Source: Lachnospiraceae bacterium (GTDB taxonomy: Bacteria > Bacillota > Clostridia > Lachnospirales > Lachnospiraceae). Taken from it: 39,191 bases of DNA. How positions within the stretch are numbered: position 1 is the first letter of the stretch; each line of letters opens with the position of its first letter. Made by a program: the position numbers and the translations under genes. The stretch lies in the NCBI GenBank assembly GCA_029063085.1, contig JAIDOW010000048.1, positions 1-39,191 of the forward strand, written 5' to 3'. Shown here piece after piece: positions 8,536 to 18,304 of this stretch. A model generated the notes under the pieces. That model ran no database searches. It had not been told where the DNA came from and was given only the letters and a program-made list of their open reading frames with translations.

Positions 8536-11500
8536 CTATTTCTTTATTTTTGCCTTGGAATTAACTCCCCGTTTTTTCAACGTCTTCTTGTATGCCTTAA
8601 GCTTACTCTTCGGAACCTTCACAACCATTTTCTTATAGTTGCTGCTTCCTGCTTTTGTAAATGCTTTACTTCCCACATTCTTTGTTGTCAGCTTTGTTGT
8701 TTTGATTGTAATATTCAGCAGCTTTTTACATCCATAGAATGCCTTGCTTCCGATTTTTACCACAGTCTTTGGAATTACAATCTTTTTAAGTGCTATACAA
8801 TTGTAAAAAGCATTCTTACCAATCGTTGTAACATTGGCACCCATGGTTACAGTCGCCAGCTTCTTACATCCTGAGAAAGCCGCATTGCCGATGGTCAGAA
8901 TCTTGGAAGAAATCACAACCTTTTTCAGCTTCTTATTATTTTTAAATGCATTGTCAGCAATCGCAGTCACATCATAACTGATATTATCTATTATCACAAT
9001 AGCCGGAATATTCACTGTGGCTGCTGCTTTATCGGTAGTCGCCATATACATTACTGTTCTGGAACCTTCTTCGGTTCCTGTCACCTTATACTTTGCCTTT
9101 GTAACACTGTCATTTAAAATCGTTCCCGCTGCCGGAATATTGGTATTTCCTCCCGAATTCTCATTTCCGCCTGGGGTAGTTCCTTCCAGTGCGGCAATCA
9201 TTTCAGTTTTTATCTTCTTACATACCGTACAGGTTATGATTTTTTCACCTTTCTCGGTGGCTGTCGGCTGTTTTATTACAACTCCTGCATCCCATGTATG
9301 AACAGCTTCTTCTGCTTTTTCCCCACATTCACATTCCTTCCAGTGCTTATCTGCATCCGTCTTCCATGTATTTAAGTATGTGTGTTCATGTGGGTTCTCT
9401 CCTGTTGCCGGCTCCGATACAACCTTTTTCATCCCGCACACTGTACACGTTAGGGTTCTCTCCCCTGCTTCTGTAGCTGTCGGCTGTTTGGTCACAACTC
9501 CTGCATCCCATATATGAGCAGCTTCTTCCGCTTTCTCTCCACATTCACATTCCTTCCAGTGCTTATCTGCATCCGTCTTCCATGTATCTGAGTACGTATG
9601 TTCATGCGGATTCTCTCCTGTCGCAGGCTCTTCCACAATCTTTGTTGCTTCACATACAGTACAGGTCAGCGTTCTCTCTCCTGCTTCTGTGGCTGTCGGC
9701 TGTTGGGTTACAACTCCTGCATCCCATGTATGGGCTGCTTCTTCTGCCTTTTCTCCACATCCGCATTCCTTCCAGTGCTTATCTGCATCCGACTTCCATG
9801 TATCACCATATCTGTGTATATGGATAACCTTAACGGAAACCTGTAACTGTGCTGGCATAATCTCATAGCAGTCAGGATCTTCCGGCACATAGGTGACAAA
9901 ATAAACCGCTTCCTCACCCTCTAATGCATCAACTACAATATCTGCGTCTTCCCATACAAAAGCCCCATCCGGCAGATCTTCAGCCGAAACGGTCGGATTT
10001 TCAATCTCCTCCCCGCCAAGATACCACACTCCGTTCTTGTTATATGGAAGCTCTATTTCTGACAATATATTTCCATACTCAGCAGCTAATTCTACTGGCA
10101 AACCGTCAATCGGCACCTCCACCTTAACCAACTCTGATTCTCCCTGTTGTACCACGATATTCAGTGTAAGATCTGCTTTCGTTCCATTCTTACCTGTTAT
10201 GTGGATGATGGTTGTTTTACCGTCCTCGTACACTCTCGCTGGCGTTCCATATATTTTTCCATTTTTTAGTCTGAGTCCCGTTGGTAATCCATATTCTTCA
10301 TCTACCTCATAGGATACCGTTCCTTCTTCTGCATCATTAATGATTTCAATATTTGCCATATCATACAGCGGACTTTCTGCAGTCGTAGCTATATTAAATT
10401 CTGCTTCCAAGCCTAATTCCGTTTTATCCAGTGTAATCTGTGTCGCAGCAAAGGCAGCATTGATGTTAACTGGCTCTTTTGGCATTGTAAAACTGTATTT
10501 ACCCGCCGTGGTCTCATCCTCTGTTATGTCACTCAGACTCTCACCTGTTAATTTCTTTATTTCCACACTGGTTGATTCATAACCTTTCTTTGCTTTGCAG
10601 GTAACGGACATAGGATGTCCCACCCTGCCAAATAAAAGCTCCGGACACAAAGACGTCCCATTTACATTTCCACCTGCTGTTACTGTACCCATTTCTTCCA
10701 AATAATCCAGCGTAATCGGATAATACAGGTAACTGATATTATCCGTGGGCGTGTCCAGTTCTCCTCCATTTACATAGTATGAACTAACCTTATAGCCATT
10801 ATCCTGACAGACTGCACCTCTCAATGTCCCCTCTATTAAAAACTGGGTTCCGTCTTGTGCATAAATCATCCCATTGTCTTCTACAGAGATGGTGATTCCT
10901 TCTGGAATCTTCATAATCGCACCATTGCTTAAATAGATACTTCCAGCTGCTACATTTTCCGTAATCGGATAAGAACCTGTAAAATAGTAATCCCCTCCAA
11001 TCGCAAGCATATTGCCACCTTTATTCGGAGAAACAGTAGGTTTATTCTCTACATAATAATTTCCATTTACTGTACAGGTATCTTTTATATCAAAAACCGC
11101 ATATGTATCTTTCGCTGCTGGATTCGTAAGATTTATCGTATTCCCATCCTTACCAAGAACCGCTCCGTCTACCACCAACGTTATATTATCTTTGGTATTC
11201 GATTCATAACATGGTTCAATCTTGCTGATATAATTTCCACCGTTTATGTGCATAGCTACCGTTCCGCCAATCTCACTCACAGTATAGAGACCATAAAAAT
11301 ACTTGTATTGACAATCCGTTATCTCTGCTGTTACACTTCCTTCTGCCTTCCCCATTTTCAATCCGTAAAAGTATCCCCCGCTTGATACGGATGCAGTATC
11401 GCCACTGCACTGAAGAGTCACATTTCCTGTTACCTCCGCATTCGATACCCCTTCAAAGGATGTAAACTGATTATCTTTTGTTGTGATCTCCACATTCTGT

Positions 11501-13263
11501 TTGCAGACTGCATCTTTTATCATATAAGCACATCCATAACTATTGGATGAATCATCCACTTCCTGTAATGTTATGTTGACATTTCCCTCCACTTCTATGC
11601 TATGCACACCATACAATTTATCATATTCTCTTACACCTTTTATAGTAAGTGTATAATCACCAGCAACCTTTGGTCTTGAATTTGAAGACGTGCTATTATA
11701 ATTGAGCCCACTATAATAACCTCCCACCTCCGTAATGATTACATCCCCGCCAATTTCAGTTGGTCCATAATTAAACGGATATAAATATGTATAATTTTGA
11801 GCCATAGTATTTGCATTATATATGCTAAACTCAAAATTTCCGTTTACCGTCCCGCGACAGCCATAGATATACCCCCCGCCAGTAAACTCTACCGTTTCTC
11901 CGGTTGTTAATCTGAAATCTCCACCAACAGTTGCATCCTGCATCCCAGTCAGACTCTTGAAATTTCCCTCTTCAATAGAAACCGTCACATTTCCATTCAC
12001 GTTTGCATCTTCTTCAACACAATACAGCTGTTCCCAATGTCCGGTCATCTGAATTACGGTCAGATCCCCGCCAATCGTATAATTCTTTGAAGCTGCCTTT
12101 GATCTCACGATATGAGCTTGATTTGGCATACTACTATACTGACTTCCACACATCTGCACGGTTACATCCTTGTCTACAGAAGCATTTTCTAAAACATAGA
12201 ATTGATAAATACTGGCATTCTCCCCTAAAACAACAGACATATCCTCTGTAATTATTACATTATTCTGTGCTATAAAAACAGGACCTGATGACATATTATC
12301 TGCCATCACTGTTAAAGAACCATCAATAGTTATATTATTACGAACTGCATATAGAGCACTTACAGATAGACTGCCACTCACCTGTCGCCCTGAACCATCT
12401 ATATTAATATCTACCGCTCCCGTAATCTCAGTCGCTTCTGCATTTAAACCTGCATCGCCAGAAACGACATATAATTCTTTACTAACCGCTGCATCCTGCA
12501 GGATATCAACATCCAATGCTGTTTTAGCGTTAGATGCCATAGCCACATCACTGCATTGGTCTACATAACAACTGCTCACTGTTCCCCCCGTCATTTCAAG
12601 AGCAATTCCTGTATTTACATTTTCCCCCGCTATAACCGTACAATCTTGCACACCATAAAGAGCACTGATATTACCGTCCACCATACGAACAGCAATCGCT
12701 TTCTCTACTGTTCCTGATACCGTAACCGTACTTGACTTGGCAGCATAACATTCGCCGATGCTACCACAATCAATATCCATAAGGACTGCCGTCCCTTCAC
12801 TTGTCACCAGTTCCCCTTGATTTACACCAATAACCGTTCCGTAACCACTGCCCTCCAATGTTATCCTGATTGGTGTGGTGGATTTTGCCTGATAAATACC
12901 ATAGATCGGTATAGTGGCAGGAACATCGGAATTATCCGAACCTCCCATATACATATCCAAAACCACCTTCTCTTCTCCCTCATCTACAATTCCATTCTGG
13001 TTTTCATCGATATAAATATTGTGATATTTTACTGTCTCGCCTTCCCCTACCGGAACATCTTTAATAATAACAGAATTCCCGTTTAGATTAACAAACTGTG
13101 GCATTCCCTGTTCATTACATTCATAGGTAATACCATCCGCAAGATTCACCATCTCCAGTGTACTTTCTTCAGCATGTACAAAACCTGTCATTCCATGAAA
13201 TACATTTCCCGCTGTCATACATGCCAAAAGTCCAAATGCAGCCAATATCTTTCGTTTCCTCAT
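8536..13263 (-). CDS. Giant secreted protein: beta-solenoid-like N-half, 72-aa repeats, BspA-type LRR tail
   Basis: 1575 aa; signal peptide residues 1-31 (ends GFVHA). The N-terminal ~850 residues are rich in short repeats of the type VNGNVTVSIE / VGGDFRLTT / EVEGNVNITL, compatible with a right-handed beta-helix. Then come Ig-like segments (including PLYDMANIEI ... GLPTGLRLKNGKIYGTPA), three 72-aa repeats (HTYSDTWKTDADKHWKEC, CGEKAEEA, WDAGVV, TCTVC) and a C-terminal BspA/LRR_5 array (AFKNNKKLKKVVISSKILTI, GNAAFSGCKKLATVTMG, AFYNCIALKKIVIP, AFYGCKKL) ending in a Lys-rich tail. GGAGGAGG lies six bases before the ATG. It is likely surface-exposed or released, for adhesion or binding; no anchor motif or enzyme domain is recognised. 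Confidence 0.88.
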   Translation of the reverse strand: MRKRKILAAFGLLACMTAGNVFHGMTGFVHAEESTLEMVNLADGITYECNEQGMPQFVNLNGNSVIIKDVPVGEGETVKYHNIYIDENQNGIVDEGEEKVVLDMYMGGSDNSDVPATIPIYGIYQAKSTTPIRITLEGSGYGTVIGVNQGELVTSEGTAVLMDIDCGSIGECYAAKSSTVTVSGTVEKAIAVRMVDGNISALYGVQDCTVIAGENVNTGIALEMTGGTVSSCYVDQCSDVAMASNAKTALDVDILQDAAVSKELYVVSGDAGLNAEATEITGAVDINIDGSGRQVSGSLSVSALYAVRNNITIDGSLTVMADNMSSGPVFIAQNNVIITEDMSVVLGENASIYQFYVLENASVDKDVTVQMCGSQYSSMPNQAHIVRSKAASKNYTIGGDLTVIQMTGHWEQLYCVEEDANVNGNVTVSIEEGNFKSLTGMQDATVGGDFRLTTGETVEFTGGGYIYGCRGTVNGNFEFSIYNANTMAQNYTYLYPFNYGPTEIGGDVIITEVGGYYSGLNYNSTSSNSRPKVAGDYTLTIKGVREYDKLYGVHSIEVEGNVNITLQEVDDSSNSYGCAYMIKDAVCKQNVEITTKDNQFTSFEGVSNAEVTGNVTLQCSGDTASVSSGGYFYGLKMGKAEGSVTAEITDCQYKYFYGLYTVSEIGGTVAMHINGGNYISKIEPCYESNTKDNITLVVDGAVLGKDGNTINLTNPAAKDTYAVFDIKDTCTVNGNYYVENKPTVSPNKGGNMLAIGGDYYFTGSYPITENVAAGSIYLSNGAIMKIPEGITISVEDNGMIYAQDGTQFLIEGTLRGAVCQDNGYKVSSYYVNGGELDTPTDNISYLYYPITLDYLEEMGTVTAGGNVNGTSLCPELLFGRVGHPMSVTCKAKKGYESTSVEIKKLTGESLSDITEDETTAGKYSFTMPKEPVNINAAFAATQITLDKTELGLEAEFNIATTAESPLYDMANIEIINDAEEGTVSYEVDEEYGLPTGLRLKNGKIYGTPARVYEDGKTTIIHITGKNGTKADLTLNIVVQQGESELVKVEVPIDGLPVELAAEYGNILSEIELPYNKNGVWYLGGEEIENPTVSAEDLPDGAFVWEDADIVVDALEGEEAVYFVTYVPEDPDCYEIMPAQLQVSVKVIHIHRYGDTWKSDADKHWKECGCGEKAEEAAHTWDAGVVTQQPTATEAGERTLTCTVCEATKIVEEPATGENPHEHTYSDTWKTDADKHWKECECGEKAEEAAHIWDAGVVTKQPTATEAGERTLTCTVCGMKKVVSEPATGENPHEHTYLNTWKTDADKHWKECECGEKAEEAVHTWDAGVVIKQPTATEKGEKIITCTVCKKIKTEMIAALEGTTPGGNENSGGNTNIPAAGTILNDSVTKAKYKVTGTEEGSRTVMYMATTDKAAATVNIPAIVIIDNISYDVTAIADNAFKNNKKLKKVVISSKILTIGNAAFSGCKKLATVTMGANVTTIGKNAFYNCIALKKIVIPKTVVKIGSKAFYGCKKLLNITIKTTKLTTKNVGSKAFTKAGSSNYKKMVVKVPKSKLKAYKKTLKKRGVNSKAKIKK
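9205..9830 (-). repeat. Three tandem 216-bp repeats in the giant surface-protein gene
   Basis: The plus-strand 10-mer CAGTGCTTAT starts at 9341, 9557 and 9773, an exact 216-bp period, or 72 codons. Each unit has HWKEC-C-CGEKAEEA and TCTVC, with cysteine and histidine pairs that could bind a metal or form disulfides. Boundaries are approximate; the outermost copies diverge. Confidence 0.9.
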
Positions 13264-13327
13264 ACCTTACCTCCTCCATTTTTTGCAAATAGTATTCCAC
13301 ATCTACATTGAAACTCATTATGCCTTA

Positions 13328-13356
13328 ATGATATATCATTTAGTCACTCTGTACAA
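13328..13356 (-). promoter_or_regulatory. Predicted promoter of the giant surface-protein gene
   Basis: On the minus strand, TTGTAC (13351-13356) and TATCAT (13328-13333) lie 17 bp apart, about 65 bp before the start codon. The -10 sits in a 14-bp palindrome (AATGATATATCATT, 13327-13340). The rest of the 350-bp gap between the giant gene and exoA holds only the stem-loop at 13509-13542 and AT-rich sequence. Confidence 0.4.
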
Positions 13357-13508
13357 TTTATTTTTTATCAACATAAAATTTTCATCATTTTGCACAACTC
13401 CAGTTGTGAATTTCTATAAGAATACTATCCCAAACTTGATCTACATAAAGTAAACCATTAGTAGAATGGCCTATTTTATAAAAATCCCAAACAATTTCTG
13501 CACGCAAA

Positions 13509-13542
13509 CAGAACCGGAAACAACGATCTGTTCCCGGTTCTG
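13509..13542 (-). terminator. Probable terminator downstream of exoA
   Basis: Arms CAGAACCGGAAACA (13509-13522) and TGTTCCCGGTTCTG (13529-13542) form a 14-bp stem with one mismatch and a 6-nt loop. It lies about 70 bp past the exoA stop. Only a three-base U run follows on the minus strand, so termination may be weak. Confidence 0.5.
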
Positions 13543-13614
13543 CTATCCATACGCTTATATTATTTTATGCCTTCATTTTCACCCATGTCTGAATCCGACA
13601 GGGTTATCATCACA

Positions 13615-14376
13615 TTATTTTAAGTCTGCAATATCCAGCTCCACCGGACAATGATCAGAACCCATAACTTCTGTCAGTATTTTTGCATCCTTCAACTTAT
13701 CCTCTAATCCCTCTGACACCAGAAAATAGTCAATCCGCCATCCGGCATTCTTCTCCCTTGCCTTAAACCTGTAAGACCACCATGAATAAATGCCCTCCTG
13801 CTCAGGATAAAAATAACGGTATGTGTCAATAAAACCATTTTCCAGCAGGATACTGAATTTCTCCCTCTCTTCATCCGTAAAACCGGCATTTTTCCGGTTC
13901 GTCTTGGGATTTTTTAAATCAATCTCTTTATGTGCCACATTCATATCCCCGCAGACAATCACCGGCTTCACCTCTTCCAGTTTTTTCAAGTAGGCACAAA
14001 ATGCATCTTCCCATGCCATCCGGTAATCCAGACGTGCCAGTTCATTCTGGGAATTTGGTGTATACACTGTTACCATATAAAAATCTTCAAATTCCAGTGT
14101 AATAACACGCCCTTCTTTGTCGTGCTCCTCTATCCCGATTCCATTTACCGCAGATAAAGGTTCTTTTTTTGTAAAGACCGCAGTTCCCGAATATCCCTTT
14201 TTTTCTGCATAATTCCAGTACTGATGATAGCCCGGCAAATCCAAATCCAGCTGTCCTGCCTGCATTTTTGATTCCTGTATACAGAATATATCTGCATCAA
14301 TTCCCTTAAAAAACTCCTGAAATCCTTTTCCTACACAGGCACGAATTCCATTTACATTCCAAGATATTAATTTCAT
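13615..14376 (-). CDS. exoA: Exodeoxyribonuclease III (AP endonuclease, EEP family)
   Basis: Base-excision-repair enzyme that incises abasic sites and removes 3' blocking groups, Mg-dependent. 253 aa, normal for the ExoA/Xth family. The catalytic set is visible: N7 ([10 protein letters not shown]), E35 (CIQESK), D144 and N146 (CGDMNVAH), and the D241-H242 pair (GSDHCPVEL); the YTPNSQ and WRIDYFLVS motifs are also present. AAGGAG lies six bases before the ATG. The gene stands alone, preceded by a GGTTACAA-type repeat right at its ribosome-binding site. Confidence 0.95.
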   Translation of the reverse strand: MKLISWNVNGIRACVGKGFQEFFKGIDADIFCIQESKMQAGQLDLDLPGYHQYWNYAEKKGYSGTAVFTKKEPLSAVNGIGIEEHDKEGRVITLEFEDFYMVTVYTPNSQNELARLDYRMAWEDAFCAYLKKLEEVKPVIVCGDMNVAHKEIDLKNPKTNRKNAGFTDEEREKFSILLENGFIDTYRYFYPEQEGIYSWWSYRFKAREKNAGWRIDYFLVSEGLEDKLKDAKILTEVMGSDHCPVELDIADLK

Positions 14377-14386
14377 CGCATTCTCC

Positions 14387-14428
14387 TTATTTGTAACCGA
14401 TTACAAAGAATTGGTTGCCTGCTTACTG
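14387..14428 (-). repeat. GGTTACAA-type intergenic repeat before exoA
   Basis: Plus strand TTTGTAACCGATTACAAAG contains the arms TTTGTAA/TTACAAA and is followed by AATTGGTTGCCTGCTT. Nearly the same string, including the TTGCCTGCTT end, lies before the DUF5716-like gene (30862-30900), and the core recurs at 20745. In all three cases the motif ends only a few bases before the ribosome-binding site of a minus-strand gene. Confidence 0.6.
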
Positions 14429-14489
14429 CTATATGCTATTACCAGACAAACATTTTCCATACACATGATATTTATATCCAGCAGCATCC

Positions 14490-16784
14490 CTATTTATCCG
14501 TTGCCGCCATAAGATAAATAAGCGGTGAGTTCCAATAAATGGTTACCTCATTACATGAAAAGCTCTGTGCATTATCTACATAACATTTTGCAGCAGGAGT
14601 ATTTAAGAATACCGCCTTTGCATATGGGTCTTCCAGAGCGTTGTCCGGACCACCTACCAGCATACCCGGCATACATTTCTCCAACACCTGGGACGGTCTG
14701 TGATGCGGATTCTCCGGACACAGTGTACCGCTTCCGGTAATAAAACAATATCCTGTTGCATTGATACCCATCAGATAATTCAAATGTGCCTTTGCGTATG
14801 TCATATATTCTTCATTAGGCTTAATGTCATTTGCGAGACAAAGCAGCATTCCGCTGTTTGCAATAGACATATTGGAACCCCATTCATAACTCTTTGCCCT
14901 GTCAACCTGATATTCATTTTCTTTACTTTTCTTCAGGCTTTCCTCTACAATCTCAAAAAAGATTGTTTGGATATCTTTTCGTAAATTACTGCTGTCAGTA
15001 AGCAGAATATCTGTCGTCAATGCCGCATATGCACCAAATACTCCTACATCTGCCCATCCAAGCCCCTGAAGATTCTTTTTATCCCCAACCAGTTCTGCCA
15101 TCGCTTCTTTATAAGATGCATCTTCTGTAGCCTTATAAAGTTCAGCAGCAGCCCAGAAATATTCATCTTCATCTTTGCTGTCAGGATATTCACCGGTTAC
15201 AATTTCTTCTGGGTTTTTATATCCCTTTTCTTCCTTATGTCCTTCCAGATAAGACCATGCCTTCTTTGCTGCTTCCAGACAGGTATTTGCATAGGCAGAG
15301 TCCACATCTTTATAAATGCGGGATGCCATTGCCATTACTGCCGCAAAATCTCCTGTTGCCGTATTGGAAATCGGACTTACAATCAATTCATCCGTCTCAT
15401 CCTGCGGCATGACCGTTTCTGGAAATACTGCACAGGTAACCTTATGATAAACTCCACCACTGGCACTATCCTGCATCTTCAACATCCAGTCCAATTCATA
15501 TTTTACCTCATCCAAAGCGTCACTGATTCCGTTTCCGCTTTCTGGTATCCCCATATCATCAGAAAATGCTTCCGGGTTCTTCTCATATGCCAGTAAAATA
15601 TCCGCAACAGCCTTTGCTCCCGAAACAACATATCTTCCGTAATCTCCCGCATCATGCCAGCCGCCGCTTACATCTATTTTATTATTTGTTCCATAAATCA
15701 CTGCCTGGGTGTCATGGCATACCGGATGTGCATAATCTCCCGCCAGTTCACTTGACAGTTCCATTCCACAGCGCTGTAAATATAACATCTTTACAACATT
15801 AGAAAAAGTCTCATCATATATATTCTCACCAATGGTAAATGGGAAGGATTCTTCTCCCTTTCCGCTTACTACTTTATAAGTCCCTTCATCCTTTAACTCG
15901 GAAAAATCACCTATATTATTCCATTCATCCGCTACTACATTTAAATCCCTCTCGGAAAGCTCACCTTCAAAAACAGTCTCATTGGTATCTGCATTTACCA
16001 CAGTAAATGTAGTATCGTCTTTATCCAAATCAGCAAAAATAGCAACCTTCTTGTCATCCTTTTTATAACCCAGCTGATTTACCTTTGCCTTTGGTACATA
16101 TACCGGGTCCGGATCCTTAATCATGTTGGTATCATCCACCACGGTTAAAGAAAGATTATCCAGCATAATGGAATGCTCACCTACACTGTCCGCATCAATT
16201 CCTGCATCCTCCATGGAATGCACAAGTCCCATATTAAAACATAGCCTTGGTGCCGGATCCGTCTCTTCCTCCATTGTAAACTGCCCTGACACATGCTGTA
16301 CCTCGTCCGTAACTTTTACCGTATCCATAATATACGCATGATAATCACCGCCATTTACCTGAATTCTCCAGTCTACATCACGCTCCAATGTTCCATATAT
16401 GTCAAAAGAAAACTCATAAACACCGCCCTGGCGGATTGCAAAACCGTCGTAATATATCTGTACACCATGTTCTACCTTTCCAATCTTGGCAATGTCGATC
16501 TGAAGCTCCTCTTTGTCATTCACAGCCATTGTCATCTGACCACCGTTGGTATAATTTGAAAAACTGCCAATCCCATTAGAGAAATCACCATTCCGAATCA
16601 TATTTCCCTGTCCGTAAGGAACACTTTCTTCCGTTGTTTCCTCCGTATCCTCTTTCTCACTTTCCGTACTCTGCTTTTCTACAGTTTCTGTAGTCTCTTC
16701 CTGCTTTTTGTCATTGCAGCCAACCAGACTAAAAACCATTGTTGCCGCAAGCAGTAATGCTGCCGCCTTTTTAAACTTTCGCAT
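14490..16784 (-). CDS. Glycoside hydrolase family 9 lipoprotein with CBM and CelD-type Ig domain
   Basis: Endoglucanase/cellodextrinase-type enzyme, probably anchored outside the membrane as a lipoprotein (lipobox LVGC, Cys23). 764 aa: Glu/Thr-rich linker (24-57), CBM4/9-like beta-sandwich (about 60-215, starting [14 protein letters not shown]), CelD N-terminal Ig domain (about 234-318, [17 protein letters not shown]), GH9 (alpha/alpha)6 barrel (about 325-762). Active-site markers are intact: [13 protein letters not shown] (D378, D381), PENPHHRPS (H694 region) and [10 protein letters not shown] (proton donor E746). AGGAG before 16784 lies inside the end of deoC, overlapping it by 14 bp, so the two are probably translationally coupled. 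Cell anchoring suggests trimming of oligosaccharides at the surface. Substrate could be cellulose, mixed-linkage glucan or xyloglucan. Confidence 0.93.
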   Translation of the reverse strand: MRKFKKAAALLLAATMVFSLVGCNDKKQEETTETVEKQSTESEKEDTEETTEESVPYGQGNMIRNGDFSNGIGSFSNYTNGGQMTMAVNDKEELQIDIAKIGKVEHGVQIYYDGFAIRQGGVYEFSFDIYGTLERDVDWRIQVNGGDYHAYIMDTVKVTDEVQHVSGQFTMEEETDPAPRLCFNMGLVHSMEDAGIDADSVGEHSIMLDNLSLTVVDDTNMIKDPDPVYVPKAKVNQLGYKKDDKKVAIFADLDKDDTTFTVVNADTNETVFEGELSERDLNVVADEWNNIGDFSELKDEGTYKVVSGKGEESFPFTIGENIYDETFSNVVKMLYLQRCGMELSSELAGDYAHPVCHDTQAVIYGTNNKIDVSGGWHDAGDYGRYVVSGAKAVADILLAYEKNPEAFSDDMGIPESGNGISDALDEVKYELDWMLKMQDSASGGVYHKVTCAVFPETVMPQDETDELIVSPISNTATGDFAAVMAMASRIYKDVDSAYANTCLEAAKKAWSYLEGHKEEKGYKNPEEIVTGEYPDSKDEDEYFWAAAELYKATEDASYKEAMAELVGDKKNLQGLGWADVGVFGAYAALTTDILLTDSSNLRKDIQTIFFEIVEESLKKSKENEYQVDRAKSYEWGSNMSIANSGMLLCLANDIKPNEEYMTYAKAHLNYLMGINATGYCFITGSGTLCPENPHHRPSQVLEKCMPGMLVGGPDNALEDPYAKAVFLNTPAAKCYVDNAQSFSCNEVTIYWNSPLIYLMAATDK

Positions 16785-17493
16785 ATAAAATCTCCTCCTT
16801 TATTATCTCCACCGTTGCAGACGTCCCAAGCCTGTCCGCTCCGGCTGCTATCATTGCCTTTGCTGTTTTCAAATCCCGGATGCCCCCTGATGCCTTTACA
16901 AAAACCCTCTTCCAGGTCTTCCCTGTCTCTTTTTCAAGTGCAGCCGTTTTGGCATCAACCGTCTTCCGCATCAGTGCCACATCTTCCACAACAGCACCTC
17001 CGGTACTAAAACCAGTAGAGGTTTTTACAAAATCAGCACCGGCCTCTACTGATATCTCGCACGCCATCACCTTTTCTTCCTGTGTCAAAAGGCAGGTTTC
17101 TATAATAACCTTTAATATAACTTCTCTCCCCATAGTATTATGGGTACAGACTTCTTTTACTTCTTCTATATCTTTTTTCACAAATTCCCAATCACCATCT
17201 TTTACGGCACCTACATTGATTACCATATCAATCTCTCCGGCCCCGTCTTCAATAGCCGTTAAAGTCTCTATTTTTTTTGCCATTGTACTCATGGCACCAA
17301 GTGGAAATCCAACAACTGTGCAGACTTCAACATCAGTATCCAGCAATAGATTGGACACCTGTCTGGTTCTTGCACCATTGACACATACTGATGCAAAATG
17401 GTGTAAAACTGCTTCCCGACAGACAGCATTTACCTCCTCTTCACTGGCATCCGCCTTTAAAATCGTGTGGTCAAAATATTTACTAAATTCCAT
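16771..17493 (-). CDS. deoC: Deoxyribose-phosphate aldolase
   Basis: Cleaves 2-deoxyribose-5-phosphate to glyceraldehyde-3-phosphate and acetaldehyde in deoxynucleoside catabolism (cytoplasm, class I aldolase). 240 aa, slightly longer than the common ~220. Signatures: FDHTILK (7-13), GFPLG (62-66), [10 protein letters not shown] (D89), Schiff-base lysine K157 in [13 protein letters not shown], and proton-relay lysine K200 in [15 protein letters not shown] lies five bases upstream. It sits 22 bp after rnhA and overlaps the GH9 gene, so rnhA-deoC-GH9 look like one transcript. No deoR, deoA or nupC-type partners are adjacent. Confidence 0.96.
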   Translation of the reverse strand: MEFSKYFDHTILKADASEEEVNAVCREAVLHHFASVCVNGARTRQVSNLLLDTDVEVCTVVGFPLGAMSTMAKKIETLTAIEDGAGEIDMVINVGAVKDGDWEFVKKDIEEVKEVCTHNTMGREVILKVIIETCLLTQEEKVMACEISVEAGADFVKTSTGFSTGGAVVEDVALMRKTVDAKTAALEKETGKTWKRVFVKASGGIRDLKTAKAMIAAGADRLGTSATVEIIKEEILYAKV

Positions 17494-17515
17494 GTCTTCC
17501 CCCTTCTTATAAATT

Positions 17516-18172
17516 TCATAATCTGCCCTGCACCGTCAGACCAAGCGCTTCTTTTGCCAGCCGGTCCGCCAATTCGTTATATTCTACTCCGGTATGAGCA
17601 GCCACTTTTTCAAAGAAAATATCAATTTCTTCCCTCTTCTGTGCAATAAACGCCTGATACCGTTGCGTTCCGGTCTTATTAGCTTTCCAGATTCCGTTCG
17701 CCCATTTTTCAATGCCTTCATAATCATAATAAATGGTAACTGCCTGATACCCGTGTTCCACTGCCCAGTTCACTGCCTGTTCACTCCCAAGAATCTCTCC
17801 TGCCACATTTCTCATTGCAACATATTCTTCCTTATTATCACGACCATTCAGTGTGACAACCTCATCCGCCAACACCAGCACACAGCCATAGGCATAGCTG
17901 TACTGGCTATGATCATAACTCCCATCCACATACGCAATCAGATGATCCGGCGTACTTATTTTCTCCATAACGGACTCCGTATGGCTGCCATCATTTACAG
18001 AAATCCCTCGTCCTCCTGCCGCTTTTTTAATAAATTCCTCTGCTTCTGCTATCGTTGAAAAGCTTTTGTAAACTGCTCCTGAAAATTGCTGTACCTGTGC
18101 CTTACAGTCCTCCCATGTAAAATAAATACCCGGTGTTCTTCCTTTCGCAACTGCATAATACTTTTTTCCCAT
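17516..18172 (-). CDS. rnhA: Ribonuclease HI with N-terminal viroplasmin (hybrid-binding) domain
   Basis: Degrades RNA in RNA-DNA hybrids, such as R-loops and primers. 218 aa: a viroplasmin/caulimovirus-type hybrid-binding domain (3-50; [33 protein letters not shown]), a short linker, and an RNase H domain (77-212) with the carboxylates D83 (AYVDGSY), E126 (GEILGSEQA), D150 (IYYDYEGI) and D203 ([12 protein letters not shown]). GGAG lies six bases before the ATG. It is the first gene of the rnhA-deoC-GH9 run. The domain order matches the family common in Clostridia and in eukaryotic RNase H1. Confidence 0.95.
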   Translation of the reverse strand: MGKKYYAVAKGRTPGIYFTWEDCKAQVQQFSGAVYKSFSTIAEAEEFIKKAAGGRGISVNDGSHTESVMEKISTPDHLIAYVDGSYDHSQYSYAYGCVLVLADEVVTLNGRDNKEEYVAMRNVAGEILGSEQAVNWAVEHGYQAVTIYYDYEGIEKWANGIWKANKTGTQRYQAFIAQKREEIDIFFEKVAAHTGVEYNELADRLAKEALGLTVQGRL

Positions 18173-18255
18173 TATACACTCCGCATTCTCGAAAATATCT
18201 GCTATCCTTCAAGTTACTTTTCACATTATTCATACGTGTTTTTCTCAATATGGTT

Positions 18256-18284
18256 AGTTTAACAACAAATACTATATTTGTAAA
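18256..18284 (-). promoter_or_regulatory. Predicted rnhA promoter with inverted repeat
   Basis: On the minus strand, TTTACA (18279-18284) and TAAACT (18256-18261) lie 17 bp apart. Between them is the inverted repeat ACAAATA-CTA-TATTTGT (18265-18281), a candidate operator. It lies downstream of the terminator at 18311-18360, so rnhA is probably transcribed independently of what lies upstream. Confidence 0.4.
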
Positions 18285-18304
18285 CAAAAAAGAAAAACAA
18301 TTAT

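Noticed and set aside
13466-13654. Plus-strand frame of 62 aa near the end of exoA.
   Set aside because: Covers the terminator stem and overlaps exoA; no ribosome-binding site.
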